Below are positions 8,395 through 19,062 of a stretch of DNA of 64,000 nucleotides, piece after piece (position 1 is the stretch's first letter; every line of letters starts with the position of its first letter). A program made the translations under genes and the position numbers. Under the pieces are notes generated by a model. The model ran no database searches and was not told the origin of the DNA. It saw only the letters and a list, made by a program, of their open reading frames with translations. Source of the stretch: Dyella monticola (GTDB lineage: Bacteria > Pseudomonadota > Gammaproteobacteria > Xanthomonadales > Rhodanobacteraceae); NCBI RefSeq assembly GCF_003363155.1, contig NZ_QRBE01000003.1:372001-436000 (forward strand), in the 5' to 3' direction.

Positions 8395-8989
8395 TGTTCT
8401 GGCTCGAATACAGGAAGCCGTGGACGTCATGGAGCAACTCCAGATGGTTATCGTTGAGGCTGGCACGCATGCCGACGCCGTTCATTACGCTTGCTCCTTG
8501 CGTCATGGTGGCCGGATCCGCCGTTTCCATGCGGTTCTCCTTCGGCCAGCCGGTGACATTGGAGGTACATAATGTTGCCATGGGACCTAGCGGGTAGGCA
8601 GGTCGATGCATGTACACCGTGCCGTCCAGCCGCATTTCCGTGCCGCTTTTGTTCACCCAGCCGAACGGCGCATTGCCGTACCAGTCGGGTACGCCAGGTT
8701 TTTTCGCGGTGATCTGAAACACGGGCGCGTTGATATACAGCGACTCATCGCCCGCGCGACGGTCCATGCGCGGCGCAGTCATAGTGAAGCTGAGCAGGCC
8801 GTTGACGTCGTAGCTCCACACCTTGGAGTTGTAGAGTACGTAGTCGGAAATCGGCGGCCCGATGAAATCGTTGACCGGCGGCGCGCCCAACACCCAGCGC
8901 TGCAGCATCCAGCTTGCCGGGGCGGCGATGGCGAGCAGCGCGATCGCGACGTACGTGCGATTATCGCGCAGGGTCTGGCGCAGACTCAC
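8327..8989 (-). CDS. lptC: LPS export system protein LptC
   Basis: A 220-residue bitopic inner-membrane protein. A single N-terminal membrane helix (TYVAIALLAIAAPASWMLQRW) is followed by a periplasmic domain that accepts LPS from LptBFG. The GTG start at 8989 overlaps the kdsC stop as GTGA, which decides the start against longer in-frame extension. The 3' end overlaps lptA by 68 bases. The order kdsD-kdsC-lptC-lptA-lptB is conserved in gammaproteobacteria. Confidence 0.88.
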   Translation of the reverse strand: MSLRQTLRDNRTYVAIALLAIAAPASWMLQRWVLGAPPVNDFIGPPISDYVLYNSKVWSYDVNGLLSFTMTAPRMDRRAGDESLYINAPVFQITAKKPGVPDWYGNAPFGWVNKSGTEMRLDGTVYMHRPAYPLGPMATLCTSNVTGWPKENRMETADPATMTQGASVMNGVGMRASLNDNHLELLHDVHGFLYSSQNNATAKPVDCRTVAAAAGTGKAG

Positions 8990-9528
8990 CGCCACTGCTC
9001 CTGCTCGACGGCGCTCTTGCCCTGCGCATGCAGGATTACATCGCACACTTCGCGCACCGCGCCCATGCCGCCAGAAAGCTGTGTTTGCCAATGTGCGCGC
9101 TGCGCCACCCACGGGTGCGCGTTAGCCACGGCGACCGCGAAGCCCGCGAGGCCCATGGCAGGCAGATCGGGTAGATCATCGCCTACGAAAGCGGCTTGTT
9201 CGGGGGTGAGCTCAAGCGCTTCCAGCATCTGGCGCAGGCATTCGCGTTTGTCGGATTGGCCCTGGTAGACGTGCGCGATGTTGAGTTCTTCGGCGCGCAA
9301 GGCAACCGGATGGCTGATGCGTGCGCTGACAATCGCCACTTCCACGCCATGGGCCTGCAGGCGCTTGAGACCCAGCCCGTCGTGCACGTGGAACACCTTG
9401 GTCTCATGCCCGCTTTCGCTGTACCACAGGCGTCCGTCGGTAAGCGTGCCGTCTACGTCGAACGCGGCCAGACGGATTCTGGCAGCGCGGGCGAGCACGT
9501 CCGCAGGCAGGTTGGAAAGATAATCCAT
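8986..9528 (-). CDS. kdsC: 3-deoxy-D-manno-octulosonate 8-phosphate phosphatase
   Basis: A 180-residue HAD phosphatase that dephosphorylates Kdo-8-phosphate for LPS core synthesis. HAD motif I is FDVDGTLTDG and the C-terminal motif AAFVGDDLPDLPAM supplies the Mg-binding aspartates. ATG 9528 is preferred to a TTG at 9540 because AAAAGG lies a suitable distance upstream only for the ATG. Its stop overlaps lptC. Confidence 0.93.
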   Translation of the reverse strand: MDYLSNLPADVLARAARIRLAAFDVDGTLTDGRLWYSESGHETKVFHVHDGLGLKRLQAHGVEVAIVSARISHPVALRAEELNIAHVYQGQSDKRECLRQMLEALELTPEQAAFVGDDLPDLPAMGLAGFAVAVANAHPWVAQRAHWQTQLSGGMGAVREVCDVILHAQGKSAVEQEQWR

Positions 9529-9545
9529 GGGTCGAGTCAAACCTT

Positions 9546-10556
9546 TTAAACCACGCGTGCGCGCAGCAAGTCGTGAATGTTGAGGGCGCCGACCACGCGT
9601 TGTGTGTTGTCGACCACCAGCAGGGCGTGAATCTGATACTTCTCCATCAACTGCGCCGCTTCGATGGCGAGTTTGTCGGCACCGATCACCTTGGGACCGC
9701 GCGTCATCAATTCATGTACGCGTGCGTTGCGCAGGTCCACGCCATCGTCATCGAGTGCGCGACGCAGGTCACCGTCGGTGAACACGCCCAGCAAGCGCTG
9801 ATCGGTGTCGACCACGGCGGTCATTCCCAGGTGCTTGCGGGTCATTTCCATCAGGGCTTCGGTGAGCGTGGCATCGGGCGGTACCATCGGGACGCCCGGG
9901 CCGGTGTGCATCACATCGCTGATGTGCAGCAACAGTCGACGCCCCAGGCTACCCGCCGGGTGGGAACGCGCGAAGTCCTCGGAGGTAAACCCGCGCGCCT
10001 CCAATAACGCGATGGCCAGGGCATCGCCCATCACCAGGGCCGCGGTGGTGCTGGCGGTGGGGGCCAGGCCCAGCGGACAGGCCTCGGCCGAGATGCCGGC
10101 GTCCAGGTGGACGTCGCACTGGCCGGCCAGCGAGGAATCAGGGTTGCCGGTAATGGAAATCAGCGGAATGCCCTGGCGCTTGATTACCGGCAGGATGAAG
10201 AGGATTTCGTCCGTCTCGCCCGAGTTGGACAGCGCCAGCACCACGTCCTGCGGCAGGATCATGCCCAGGTCACCATGGCTGGCTTCACCCGGATGCACGA
10301 AAAAGGCCGGCGTGCCGGTGGAGGCCAGGGTGGCGGCAATCTTGCGCCCCACATGCCCGGATTTGCCCATGCCGGTGACCACCACGCGCCCCTTGCAGCC
10401 CAGGATCAGGCGGCAGGCGTCGACGAAGGCTCGGTCGATGCGCGGCTCCAGCGCGCGGATGGCGGCGGCTTCCGTGGCGATCACCGTGCGCGCGCTGCGC
10501 ACGATGGCGGCGGCATCCACCCGGGTGGCTTTGGCTTTGGCGATGGGTGCGTTCAT
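9546..10556 (-). CDS. kdsD: arabinose-5-phosphate isomerase (KdsD), SIS + two CBS domains
   Basis: A 336-residue enzyme converting ribulose-5-phosphate to arabinose-5-phosphate, the Kdo precursor. The SIS domain (about residues 40-180) contains VVTGMGKSGHVGRKIAATLASTGTP split across GMGKSGHVGRK and FVHPGEASHGDLGM. CBS domains follow at about residues 215-330. GAGG lies 5-8 bases before ATG 10556. An 8-base G run (C run on the coding strand, 10566-10573) sits just upstream of that site. Confidence 0.95.
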   Translation of the reverse strand: MNAPIAKAKATRVDAAAIVRSARTVIATEAAAIRALEPRIDRAFVDACRLILGCKGRVVVTGMGKSGHVGRKIAATLASTGTPAFFVHPGEASHGDLGMILPQDVVLALSNSGETDEILFILPVIKRQGIPLISITGNPDSSLAGQCDVHLDAGISAEACPLGLAPTASTTAALVMGDALAIALLEARGFTSEDFARSHPAGSLGRRLLLHISDVMHTGPGVPMVPPDATLTEALMEMTRKHLGMTAVVDTDQRLLGVFTDGDLRRALDDDGVDLRNARVHELMTRGPKVIGADKLAIEAAQLMEKYQIHALLVVDNTQRVVGALNIHDLLRARVV

Positions 10557-10742
10557 GCGTCCTCAGGGGGGGGCGGGCCAGGGCAAACCACAGCAAGCGA
10601 CCACATGCGTCGTTTCTGCGACAGCGGATTTCCATTAACATGGCATATTCGCATTCTATCTTGATGCCTGTCGCCCATGGCTCACCCTGTACTGGTTGGT
10701 GGCCGGCGTTCAGCATCGTAAGCATTTGCATTTGGAAAACCG

Positions 10743-12288
<1,546 letters not shown>

Positions 12289-12316
12289 CGTCGGCGCTTC
12301 GCAGGGTGTGACACTT

Positions 12317-12350
12317 GCACCTCGCCCCGGCGTTCGCCGGGGCGAGGTGC
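12317..12350. terminator. perfect 34-bp palindrome after murA
   Basis: Arms 12317-12332 and 12335-12350 are exact reverse complements (GCACCTCGCCCCGGCG / CGCCGGGGCGAGGTGC) with only TT between them. It lies between the convergent murA and DUF3108 genes. It probably stops transcription both ways, although no T-run is present. The core resembles the other GGCG/CGCC palindromes of this window. Confidence 0.6.
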
Positions 12351-12382
12351 ATTAGCGTGTGCGTCCGCCTTAGTGATGCAAT

Positions 12383-13084
12383 TTACGGCGAGCTGAAACG
12401 AACAAGCTGCAGTTCAATATCGCCGCCCTCGCTTTGCGCCATCTTCACCGGCAGCGGATAGGGCTTGGCATACCACGCATCGAAATGCTTGTCCGAATCG
12501 GTGCGCGTCACACGTTCGGCTTGGAAGCTGCCCGCTGGCACTTTTACCGCTTCCGAACCTTGCACCTTGAACTGTTGTTGCTCCACGCGCTGCTTCACAC
12601 CCACCGGCAGTGTCACACTCTGGCTGCCGCCGTGCAGCGCCAGACCCAGCGCATACGGCAGGGTGTTGCGATCGACCATGCCAGGTGCGGCAGCATAAGT
12701 GGTCGGGCCTTTGCCCTCATCCACGCGCACTTCTTTGCTGCTCCAGTTCACCTGCATGGTGCGCTGCTTGGTTTTGAAGGCGGAAACTTTGGAGGTGTAG
12801 GTTTCGGTCTCCGGCGCGTTGTTGTTCCAGCGAAAACGCGTGATGTCATTGGAGTTCAGGCCCAGCATGGCAGCCAGTCCCGACGTGCCTTTGATCTGAT
12901 TGCTGTATTCGTATTCGCCGTTGCCGACTGATTTCAATGTGATCGTCGCTTGTCCCATCGCTTCGCCCTGCCGCGAAACTTGATAGACGGCCGTGAACGG
13001 CGTCGGCTGTGCAGCAAACGCGACAGTGGAAACGACCAGCGCGAAGCCGGCGAGGAGTGAGCGGGTGAGGTTTTGTGTGCGCAT
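12383..13084 (-). CDS. DUF3108 domain-containing periplasmic/envelope protein
   Basis: A 233-residue protein starting with a signal peptide (NLTRSLLAGFALVVSTVAFA). The rest is beta-rich, with FTAVYQVSRQGEAMGQATITL, then GSFQAERVTRTD and HFDAWYAKPYPLPVKM near the C-terminus, matching the DUF3108 pattern. Its function is unknown; the family is often encoded next to purN-purM in Xanthomonadales and Burkholderiales. ATG 13084 places the signal peptide at the N-terminus; longer in-frame extension would bury it. Confidence 0.8.
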   Translation of the reverse strand: MRTQNLTRSLLAGFALVVSTVAFAAQPTPFTAVYQVSRQGEAMGQATITLKSVGNGEYEYSNQIKGTSGLAAMLGLNSNDITRFRWNNNAPETETYTSKVSAFKTKQRTMQVNWSSKEVRVDEGKGPTTYAAAPGMVDRNTLPYALGLALHGGSQSVTLPVGVKQRVEQQQFKVQGSEAVKVPAGSFQAERVTRTDSDKHFDAWYAKPYPLPVKMAQSEGGDIELQLVRFSSP

Positions 13085-13125
13085 GGATCGGGAGTGTACG
13101 CGCGCAGGCTGAACGCGCGATGGCA

Positions 13126-13788
13126 TTAAGGCGCAAGCTGTCCGTCTTGCCACCGCAAAGGTTTGCGAAGTATTTGTCCGTCGAGGCGGATACCTTCTTC
13201 GCTCAGCGCCAATCGGCCAGCGGCAATCAATTCAACCACGGCGGGTAGAAGTTGGTGTTCCATCGGCAGCAGGCGTGCTGCCAACGTGTTCTCGTCGTCG
13301 TCTGCTTCGATTGGAAAGGTGATCTGCGCAATGACGGGGCCGCCATCGAGTTCCGCCGTGACGTAATGCACGCTGGCGCCATGTTCGAGATCGCCCGCCT
13401 TCAGTGCGCGACGATGCGTATGCAGCCCGCGATATTTTGGTAGCAGGGAAGGATGGATATTGATCATCCGCCCAGCCCAGGGTTTCAGTGCATCGCCGTC
13501 GATGATGCGCATGAAGCCGGCAAGCACCAGCAAGTCCGGTTTGCTTGCGCCGATGCGATCGAATAGCGCGACATCGTAAGCACGACGTTCGGCGTATTGG
13601 CGCGGATCAAGCACGGTCGTCGGCACGCCTGCACTTTGCGCGAGCCGGAGCACCGGCGCATCGGCTTTGTCGCTGGCGACCAATACGAAATCCACCGGCA
13701 ACTCGCCGCGCTCGCGCGCAGCCAGCAATGCGGCGAAGTTGCTGCCACGGCCGGAGGCGAGGATGGCGATGCGCAGAGGTGCGGGCAT
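13126..13788 (-). CDS. purN: phosphoribosylglycinamide formyltransferase
   Basis: PurN transfers a formyl group from 10-formyl-THF to GAR in purine synthesis. It has 220 residues. GRGSNFAAL near the N-terminus binds phosphate, and MINIHPSLLPKYRGLHTHRRAL contains the catalytic Asn and His. The catalytic Asp region is HYVTAELDGGPVIAQ. It lies 90 bases after purM; the gap holds a degenerate TTCCCG-TCGGGAA palindrome (about 13820-13848). Confidence 0.96.
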   Translation of the reverse strand: MPAPLRIAILASGRGSNFAALLAARERGELPVDFVLVASDKADAPVLRLAQSAGVPTTVLDPRQYAERRAYDVALFDRIGASKPDLLVLAGFMRIIDGDALKPWAGRMINIHPSLLPKYRGLHTHRRALKAGDLEHGASVHYVTAELDGGPVIAQITFPIEADDDENTLAARLLPMEHQLLPAVVELIAAGRLALSEEGIRLDGQILRKPLRWQDGQLAP

Positions 13789-13878
13789 AAAGGTCGTCAG
13801 GGGCAGAAATGCATGCTGCCGTCCTTCCCGCTTTCGTCGGGAACGACAGATAAAGCAAGGGCGAGGTCGTTCGCTATA

Positions 13879-14949
13879 TCAACCAATATGCACGCGCTCG
13901 TCGCCTTGCGCCGGCACCACTTCGCCGATCACCCAGCTCTTCAAGCCGTGCTTTGACAGTAACGCCGACGCAGCACTTACTGCATCACGCGGCAACAGCA
14001 CCGTAAAGCCCACCCCGCAATTGAATGTGCGCCACATTTCTTCACGCGCCACATTGCCTTCGCGCATCAGCCAGTCGAACACCGGCGGAAGCACGATGGC
14101 GGATGCATCGATATTCAAGCCCAGGCCATTGGGTACCACGCGGATGATGTTTTCCTTCAGGCCGCCGCCGGTGATGTGCGCCATGCCGTGAACAGGAACT
14201 GTTGAAGATGGGTGTGCGGAGTTTTGCGAGGGACTCGCATTTGCCTTGAGCAGCTCCAGCATCGCTTTCACGTAAATGGTGGTGGGTGCCATCAGTGCAT
14301 CCACCAGCTTCACGCCGCCCAGATCCAGATCCAGTGGACTGCCGGCACGTTCGACGATCTTGCGAATCAGCGAATAACCGTTGGAGTGCGGGCCGGAAGA
14401 AGCCACGGCCAGGATCACGTCGCCCGCCACGATGCTGTCACCGCTCAGCAGCGCATCTTTCTCCACCGCGCCAACGGTGAAGCCGGCCAAGTCGTATTCG
14501 CCCGGCGGGTACATGTCGGGCATTTCGGCGGTTTCGCCACCGATCAGCGCGCAACCGGCCAGTTCGCAACCCTTGGCGATGCCGCCCACCACCGCCACCG
14601 TGGTATCCACGTCCAGCTTGCCGGTGGCGAAATAATCGAGGAAGAACAGCGGCTCCGCGCCCTGCACCAGCACGTCGTTCACGCACATGCCGACCAGGTC
14701 GATGCCAATGGTGTCGTGACGGTTCAACTGTTGCGCCAGCTTGAGCTTGGTGCCTACGCCGTCGGTGCCTGAGACCAGCACCGGTTCCTTGTAGCGCGTG
14801 CCGAGGTTGAACAAGCCGCCAAAACCGCCCAGCCCACCCATCACTTCAGGACGGAAAGTGCGCTTGACCAGCGGCTTGATGCGTTCGACCACGGCATTGC
14901 CGGCATCGATATCCACGCCAGCGGCGCGGTAGGTGAGGGCGTCGGACAT
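13879..14949 (-). CDS. purM: phosphoribosylformylglycinamidine cyclo-ligase (AIR synthetase)
   Basis: PurM closes the imidazole ring of AIR using ATP. It has 356 residues, with [43 protein letters not shown] and the glycine-rich [15 protein letters not shown], all hallmark segments. It is the first gene of a purM-purN unit, transcribed away from the DUF2066 gene, so the 97-base gap at 14950-15046 should carry two divergent promoters. Confidence 0.97.
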   Translation of the reverse strand: MSDALTYRAAGVDIDAGNAVVERIKPLVKRTFRPEVMGGLGGFGGLFNLGTRYKEPVLVSGTDGVGTKLKLAQQLNRHDTIGIDLVGMCVNDVLVQGAEPLFFLDYFATGKLDVDTTVAVVGGIAKGCELAGCALIGGETAEMPDMYPPGEYDLAGFTVGAVEKDALLSGDSIVAGDVILAVASSGPHSNGYSLIRKIVERAGSPLDLDLGGVKLVDALMAPTTIYVKAMLELLKANASPSQNSAHPSSTVPVHGMAHITGGGLKENIIRVVPNGLGLNIDASAIVLPPVFDWLMREGNVAREEMWRTFNCGVGFTVLLPRDAVSAASALLSKHGLKSWVIGEVVPAQGDERVHIG

Positions 14950-15046
14950 GGCCAGCCTGCTCTGCGGAAACGTCCAATGATAGACGTTAAGGGCTGGATT
15001 GGGCAGACTTTTACCTGTTCCCCATCCCTAAAACGGCCCGTTGCCC

Positions 15047-16039
15047 ATGCGCCTGTCACGCCTGCTGATCGCCACCGTGCTGTTTGGTCTCTTCCTGGGC
15101 GTGCCTCCTGCCGGGCGCGGCCAGACGACATCGCCCTATACGGTGGTCGTACCGGTGTCCGACACCAGTGCGGCACAACGCAACCAGGCGTTCCAGACCG
15201 CGCTGGGGCAGGTGCTGGTGCGCGTGTCCGGCGGTCAGGACCTCGTCGATAAGCCGGGCTACGCCGAAGCGCTGCAAAACGCTGCCGGCATCGTCAAGCA
15301 GTTCCAGTACCAGGGTGACGGCGGCAACCCGCCCACCTTCACCGTCACGGTCAGCTTCGATCAGGGGGCGGTACAGCGGCTGGTAACCCTATTGGGCGCC
15401 ACTGCGGCCGGCGTGAGGCCGCCGTTGCTCCTGGTGGTGTCTGGCAGCGACGGCAAGCTGCTGGACAAGAACGACCTGGGCACACTCGGTAGCGCCGTGA
15501 GCAAGCATGGCTATCAGGTCAGCTTTCCTGACCCTAACCAGTTGCCCGATCTGGGCCAGTTGGCCAAGGCCGATCCGGCGGCGATGTCGGCCATCAGCCG
15601 GCTGTATCACACCGGCCTCGTACTGGTGGGCAGCATGCATGCGAACGGCGCGGACTGGACGCTGATCAGCGGTGGCCAGTCGCAGCATTGGAACGCGCAG
15701 GGCACTAATCAGGACGATATGTTCGCCGACGCCGGGAAGGCCGCGACGGATCGCCTGGATCAAGCGTTCAATGTGATCAGTACCACCCAGTCGAACGGCA
15801 AACTGTGGGTCTCGGGTCTGCACTCGGCCATGGATTACGCCAATCTGCTGGCAACGTTGCAGGCCGATCCGTCCGTACAGACCATTTCTACCGTCAGCGC
15901 GCAGGATGACGGCGTGCTGCTCACCGTCAAGGCGAGCATGTCCTTAAGTGACCTGGTGGCCAATCTCACCGCGGGTGGCCGGCTGATGGAAGGCACCTCG
16001 CACGACGGTGCGGATGCCAGCTTGCGCTGGCTGCACTGA
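15047..16039 (+). CDS. DUF2066 domain-containing secreted protein
   Basis: A 330-residue protein with an N-terminal signal sequence (MRLSRLLIATVLFGLFLGVPPAG). The conserved core begins YTVVVPVSDTSAAQRNQAFQTALGQVLVRVSGG, diagnostic of DUF2066, which is found in gammaproteobacteria beside purM. ATG 15047 is taken over TTG 15041. No catalytic motif is apparent and the role is unknown. It probably leads an operon with the next three genes. Confidence 0.8.
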   Translation: MRLSRLLIATVLFGLFLGVPPAGRGQTTSPYTVVVPVSDTSAAQRNQAFQTALGQVLVRVSGGQDLVDKPGYAEALQNAAGIVKQFQYQGDGGNPPTFTVTVSFDQGAVQRLVTLLGATAAGVRPPLLLVVSGSDGKLLDKNDLGTLGSAVSKHGYQVSFPDPNQLPDLGQLAKADPAAMSAISRLYHTGLVLVGSMHANGADWTLISGGQSQHWNAQGTNQDDMFADAGKAATDRLDQAFNVISTTQSNGKLWVSGLHSAMDYANLLATLQADPSVQTISTVSAQDDGVLLTVKASMSLSDLVANLTAGGRLMEGTSHDGADASLRWLH

Positions 16040-16051
16040 GCGGTCGCCGCG

Positions 16052-16624
16052 GTGCCGCCCGCGTCGCCATCACGGCTGAGGCATTTGCCGAACGCTATTT
16101 CCGTGCTGCGCGTCGTGCTGGTGGCCCCGATCGGCTGGTTGCTGTGGCATGCGGCATGGCCGTCCGCATTGGGGTTGGTGGCCGTGGCGGGTGTTTCGGA
16201 TGGGCTGGATGGCTTTCTGGCGCGTCACTATGGCTGGCAGAGCCGACTTGGCGGCATGCTCGATGCCATCGCGGACAAATTGCTGCTGGTCTGCTGCTTT
16301 GTGATTTTGGCGTGGCTGGGGGAGATTTCGCTCTGGCTGGCCGCCGTGGTGTGCGGGCGCGATCTGATCATCGCCTGCGGCGCGTTGGGCTGGCGCCTCT
16401 TGATCGGTCCGATCGAACCTCGGCCGAGCCTGTTGTCGAAGGCGTGCACGCTGGCGCAGATCGTTTATCTGCTGGCGGTTTTGCTGGCGCTGGTACGCTG
16501 GCCGATGCTGCGTTCGGCAACGCTTGGCTGGGTGGTGGCGGCTTTGTGCGTGGCAAGCGGCCTGGACTACGTACTGCGCTGGTCCGGACGAGCGTGGCGC
16601 GCATGGCACAGCGCAAGACTTTGA
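16052..16624 (+). CDS. CDP-alcohol phosphatidyltransferase family membrane protein
   Basis: A 190-residue, multi-helix inner-membrane enzyme. The full catalytic signature D-x2-D-G-x2-A-R-x8-G-x3-D-x3-D is present, starting at SDGLDGFLARHYG. The family joins CDP-diacylglycerol (or another CDP-alcohol) to an alcohol such as glycerol-3-phosphate. The position before an AI-2E transporter and hda is conserved in related genomes. It resembles PgsA, but another pgsA may exist, so substrate is not assigned. The start is GTG 16052, 12 bases after the DUF2066 stop. Confidence 0.85.
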   Translation: MPPASPSRLRHLPNAISVLRVVLVAPIGWLLWHAAWPSALGLVAVAGVSDGLDGFLARHYGWQSRLGGMLDAIADKLLLVCCFVILAWLGEISLWLAAVVCGRDLIIACGALGWRLLIGPIEPRPSLLSKACTLAQIVYLLAVLLALVRWPMLRSATLGWVVAALCVASGLDYVLRWSGRAWRAWHSARL

Positions 16625-16681
16625 TCGGTCCGTCACATCGGCCACACTTCCTTCTGTTCGCCCCACGTTGACGAGCTTTCC

Positions 16682-17836
16682 GTGTCCATAAGCCAAGAGA
16701 CATCCCGCCGCTGGCAATTGCTGGCCATCACCGTAGCCATTGGGTTGCTCATATGGCTGCTTGCGCCGGTGCTGATGCCGTTCGCGCTCGCCGCGATGCT
16801 GGCTTATCTGGGCGATCCCCTGGCCAATCGGCTGGAGCGGTTCGGGCTGGGGCGCACGCTTGCGGTAAGCATTGTCTTTGTCGTGTTGATTCTGGTCATC
16901 GCTGCCGCGTTGCTGCTGCTGGTGCCATTGATCGCCCGCCAGATCGAAAACCTCGTGGAAAACTTCCCGCATTACGTGGAGTGGAGTCGCGACCACGCGC
17001 TGCCCTGGCTGCAGGCCAAGCTGCATCTTGATCCCAGGGCGTTCGATACCGATCGCATGGTTGACCAGGTCAAGCAGCACATGGGTTCCATCGGCAGCGT
17101 GATCGGAACCATCTCGCGCTCGAGCATCAGCGTGGTGGCGTGGCTCACTAATCTGGTGCTGATCCCGGTGGTGTGGTTCTACCTGTTGCGCGATTGGGAA
17201 CGTCTCGTGGCGTGGATCGATCGCATGCTGCCGCGTTCGATCGAACCCACCGTGGCGCATCTGGCGCGCGAGTCCGATGCGGTGCTCGGTGCATTCGTGC
17301 GCGGGCAACTGCTGGTGATGCTGGTACTGGCCATTTATTACGGCGGCGCGTTGACCGCGGTTGGTATTTCGGTGGGGCCGCTCATCGGCATGGTCGCCGG
17401 TTTGCTGAGCTTCGTGCCCTATCTGGGTTTCATCACCGGTTTTGCGGCGGCCATCATTGCCTCGCTGGTGCAGCATGGTGATTGGCTGCACTTGCTGATG
17501 GTGGTAGGTGTGTTCGTGATCGGCCAGTTGCTGGAAGGTTATGTGCTGGTACCGCGGCTGGTCGGAGAGAAAATCGGCCTGCATCCGGTCGCGGTGATTT
17601 TTTCAGTGCTGGCGGGCGGTTATTTGTTCGGCTTCCTTGGTGTGCTGCTTGCGTTGCCGGCGGCGTCGGTCATCCTGGTGCTGCTGCGTTATCTCGCGCA
17701 GCGCTACAAGCTCAGCGATCTGTACACCGAGGAGGGCGAGCCCGATAGCGTGATTGCGGAAGTCGATGTATCGGTACGCGAAGATCGCACCGGTCACGTG
17801 GATGTGTCCGTGATGAAAGACGACGATCCATCATGA
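16682..17836 (+). CDS. AI-2E family (PerM/YdiK-type) transporter
   Basis: A 384-residue membrane protein with about eight hydrophobic segments in the AI-2E exporter arrangement: an N-terminal pair, a periplasmic or amphipathic stretch (QIENLVENFPHYVEWSRDH), and a C-terminal cluster with GPLIGMVAGLLSFVPYLG and EGYVLVPRLVGEKIGLHP, the conserved family motifs. Substrates for most members are unproven. The start is GTG 16682. Its TGA overlaps the hda ATG as ATGA. Confidence 0.88.
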   Translation: MSISQETSRRWQLLAITVAIGLLIWLLAPVLMPFALAAMLAYLGDPLANRLERFGLGRTLAVSIVFVVLILVIAAALLLLVPLIARQIENLVENFPHYVEWSRDHALPWLQAKLHLDPRAFDTDRMVDQVKQHMGSIGSVIGTISRSSISVVAWLTNLVLIPVVWFYLLRDWERLVAWIDRMLPRSIEPTVAHLARESDAVLGAFVRGQLLVMLVLAIYYGGALTAVGISVGPLIGMVAGLLSFVPYLGFITGFAAAIIASLVQHGDWLHLLMVVGVFVIGQLLEGYVLVPRLVGEKIGLHPVAVIFSVLAGGYLFGFLGVLLALPAASVILVLLRYLAQRYKLSDLYTEEGEPDSVIAEVDVSVREDRTGHVDVSVMKDDDPS

Positions 17837-18543
17837 CAACGCAACTTCCGCTTGGTCTGCGCTGGCCGCGTCGCCAGCGTTTCGAGCATTTTCACGTCGG
17901 CGCCAATGCGGCTGCCGTGGCAGCGGTGCAGGCGCTCGCCACCCAGTCGGACGCACCGTGGCTGTATTTGAGCGGTACCGCGGGCAGTGGCAAGAGCCAT
18001 CTTCTGATGGCGGCCTGCCACGCAGCGCACGAAGCTGGCCGCACGGTGCAATATCTTCCGCTGCGCAATCTGCACGATCACTTCATGGCGATTCGCGGTG
18101 TTGCAGGCAGCCAACTCATTGCACTGGACGATCTGGATGTGCTGGCCGGCGAGCGCGAAGCCGAACATGCGCTGTTCGATCTGTACAATCGCGCACGCGC
18201 CGAAGGCACTGCACTTATTTTCACCGCGCAAGCCGCGCCCGCGCAGCTTGCGCTTGTTCTCCCGGACCTGCGTTCGCGGCTTGGTGCTTGCACGCAGTTC
18301 ACATTGAAGCCGCTTGATGATAGCGAGCGCCGCGAAGTGCTCAAACGGCAGGCTGGCGTGCGCGGCATTGAACTGGACGATAGCGTGCTCGATTGGCTGT
18401 TTGCTCGTTACGCACGCGATCTGGGCGCACTGCTCGATTTGCTCGAACGACTGGATCAGGCTTCACTCGCGGCGCAGCGACGGGTCACCGTACCGTTTCT
18501 GCGCGCATTCTTGCGCGAAGAAGCCGCCCAGTCGCCCCACTGA
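17833..18543 (+). CDS. hda: DnaA regulatory inactivator Hda
   Basis: A 236-residue DnaA-like AAA+ protein. Hda with the sliding clamp stimulates ATP hydrolysis by DnaA and limits re-initiation. The N-terminal TTQLPLGLRW includes the QLPL clamp-binding motif. Walker A is GTAGSGKSH, and the Walker B-like strand is QLIALDDLDVL. It lacks DnaA domain IV. It is translationally coupled to the transporter upstream. Confidence 0.93.
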   Translation: MTTQLPLGLRWPRRQRFEHFHVGANAAAVAAVQALATQSDAPWLYLSGTAGSGKSHLLMAACHAAHEAGRTVQYLPLRNLHDHFMAIRGVAGSQLIALDDLDVLAGEREAEHALFDLYNRARAEGTALIFTAQAAPAQLALVLPDLRSRLGACTQFTLKPLDDSERREVLKRQAGVRGIELDDSVLDWLFARYARDLGALLDLLERLDQASLAAQRRVTVPFLRAFLREEAAQSPH

Positions 18544-18593
18544 ACGTCTTTCAGCACGAGACGTTAGCGAAAATCAGCAGAGGAGTTCGACTC

Positions 18594-18992
18594 ATGGCGA
18601 AAGCGATCACTCCATTTCTGATGTTCGACGGCGCTGCCGAAGAGGCGATGACCCTCTACCTGTCTCTGTTCGATAACGCGCAGATCCTTTCGCTTGAGCG
18701 ATGGGGTGCAGGGGAAATGGGCGTTGAAGGAGCCATCAAGAAAGCCAGCTTCACCTTATGCGGCCGTTCGTTTCATTGTTCAGATAGTGCGATCAAGCAC
18801 GGTTTCACTTTCACGCCGTCGCTCTCTCTTTTCGTCGATCTGGAGAGCGACATGGAACTTGAGCGTGTTTTTTCCGAACTTGCAAACAACGGTCATGTAC
18901 TGATGCCGCTCAACAACTACGGCTTCAGTCGAAAATTCGGCTGGGTGAGTGATCGCTTTGGCGTGTCGTGGCAGCTCAATTTGCCCGAGTAG
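18594..18992 (+). CDS. VOC-fold protein, PhnB/3-demethylubiquinone methyltransferase-like
   Basis: A 132-residue protein of the PhnB-like branch of the glyoxalase fold: ITPFLMFDGAAEEAMTLYLSLFDNAQI at the start and KFGWVSDRFGVSWQLNLPE at the end are typical. Members are often labelled 3-demethylubiquinone-9 3-methyltransferase, but there is no methyltransferase fold, and the true activity is unknown. A GAGGAG site lies about 10 bases before ATG 18594. Confidence 0.8.
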   Translation: MAKAITPFLMFDGAAEEAMTLYLSLFDNAQILSLERWGAGEMGVEGAIKKASFTLCGRSFHCSDSAIKHGFTFTPSLSLFVDLESDMELERVFSELANNGHVLMPLNNYGFSRKFGWVSDRFGVSWQLNLPE

Positions 18993-19062
18993 GTTCGATG
19001 TCGGACGCAGAATCGAAGCTGCGCGCCATCTGCCGGAACAAAATCCGAACCTGGGAGGATGT

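Noticed and set aside
16070-17584. A 504-codon open frame on the minus strand opposite the CDP-alcohol transferase and AI-2E genes
   Set aside because: Composition is His/Gln/Arg-rich with no fold; both opposite genes carry clear family motifs.
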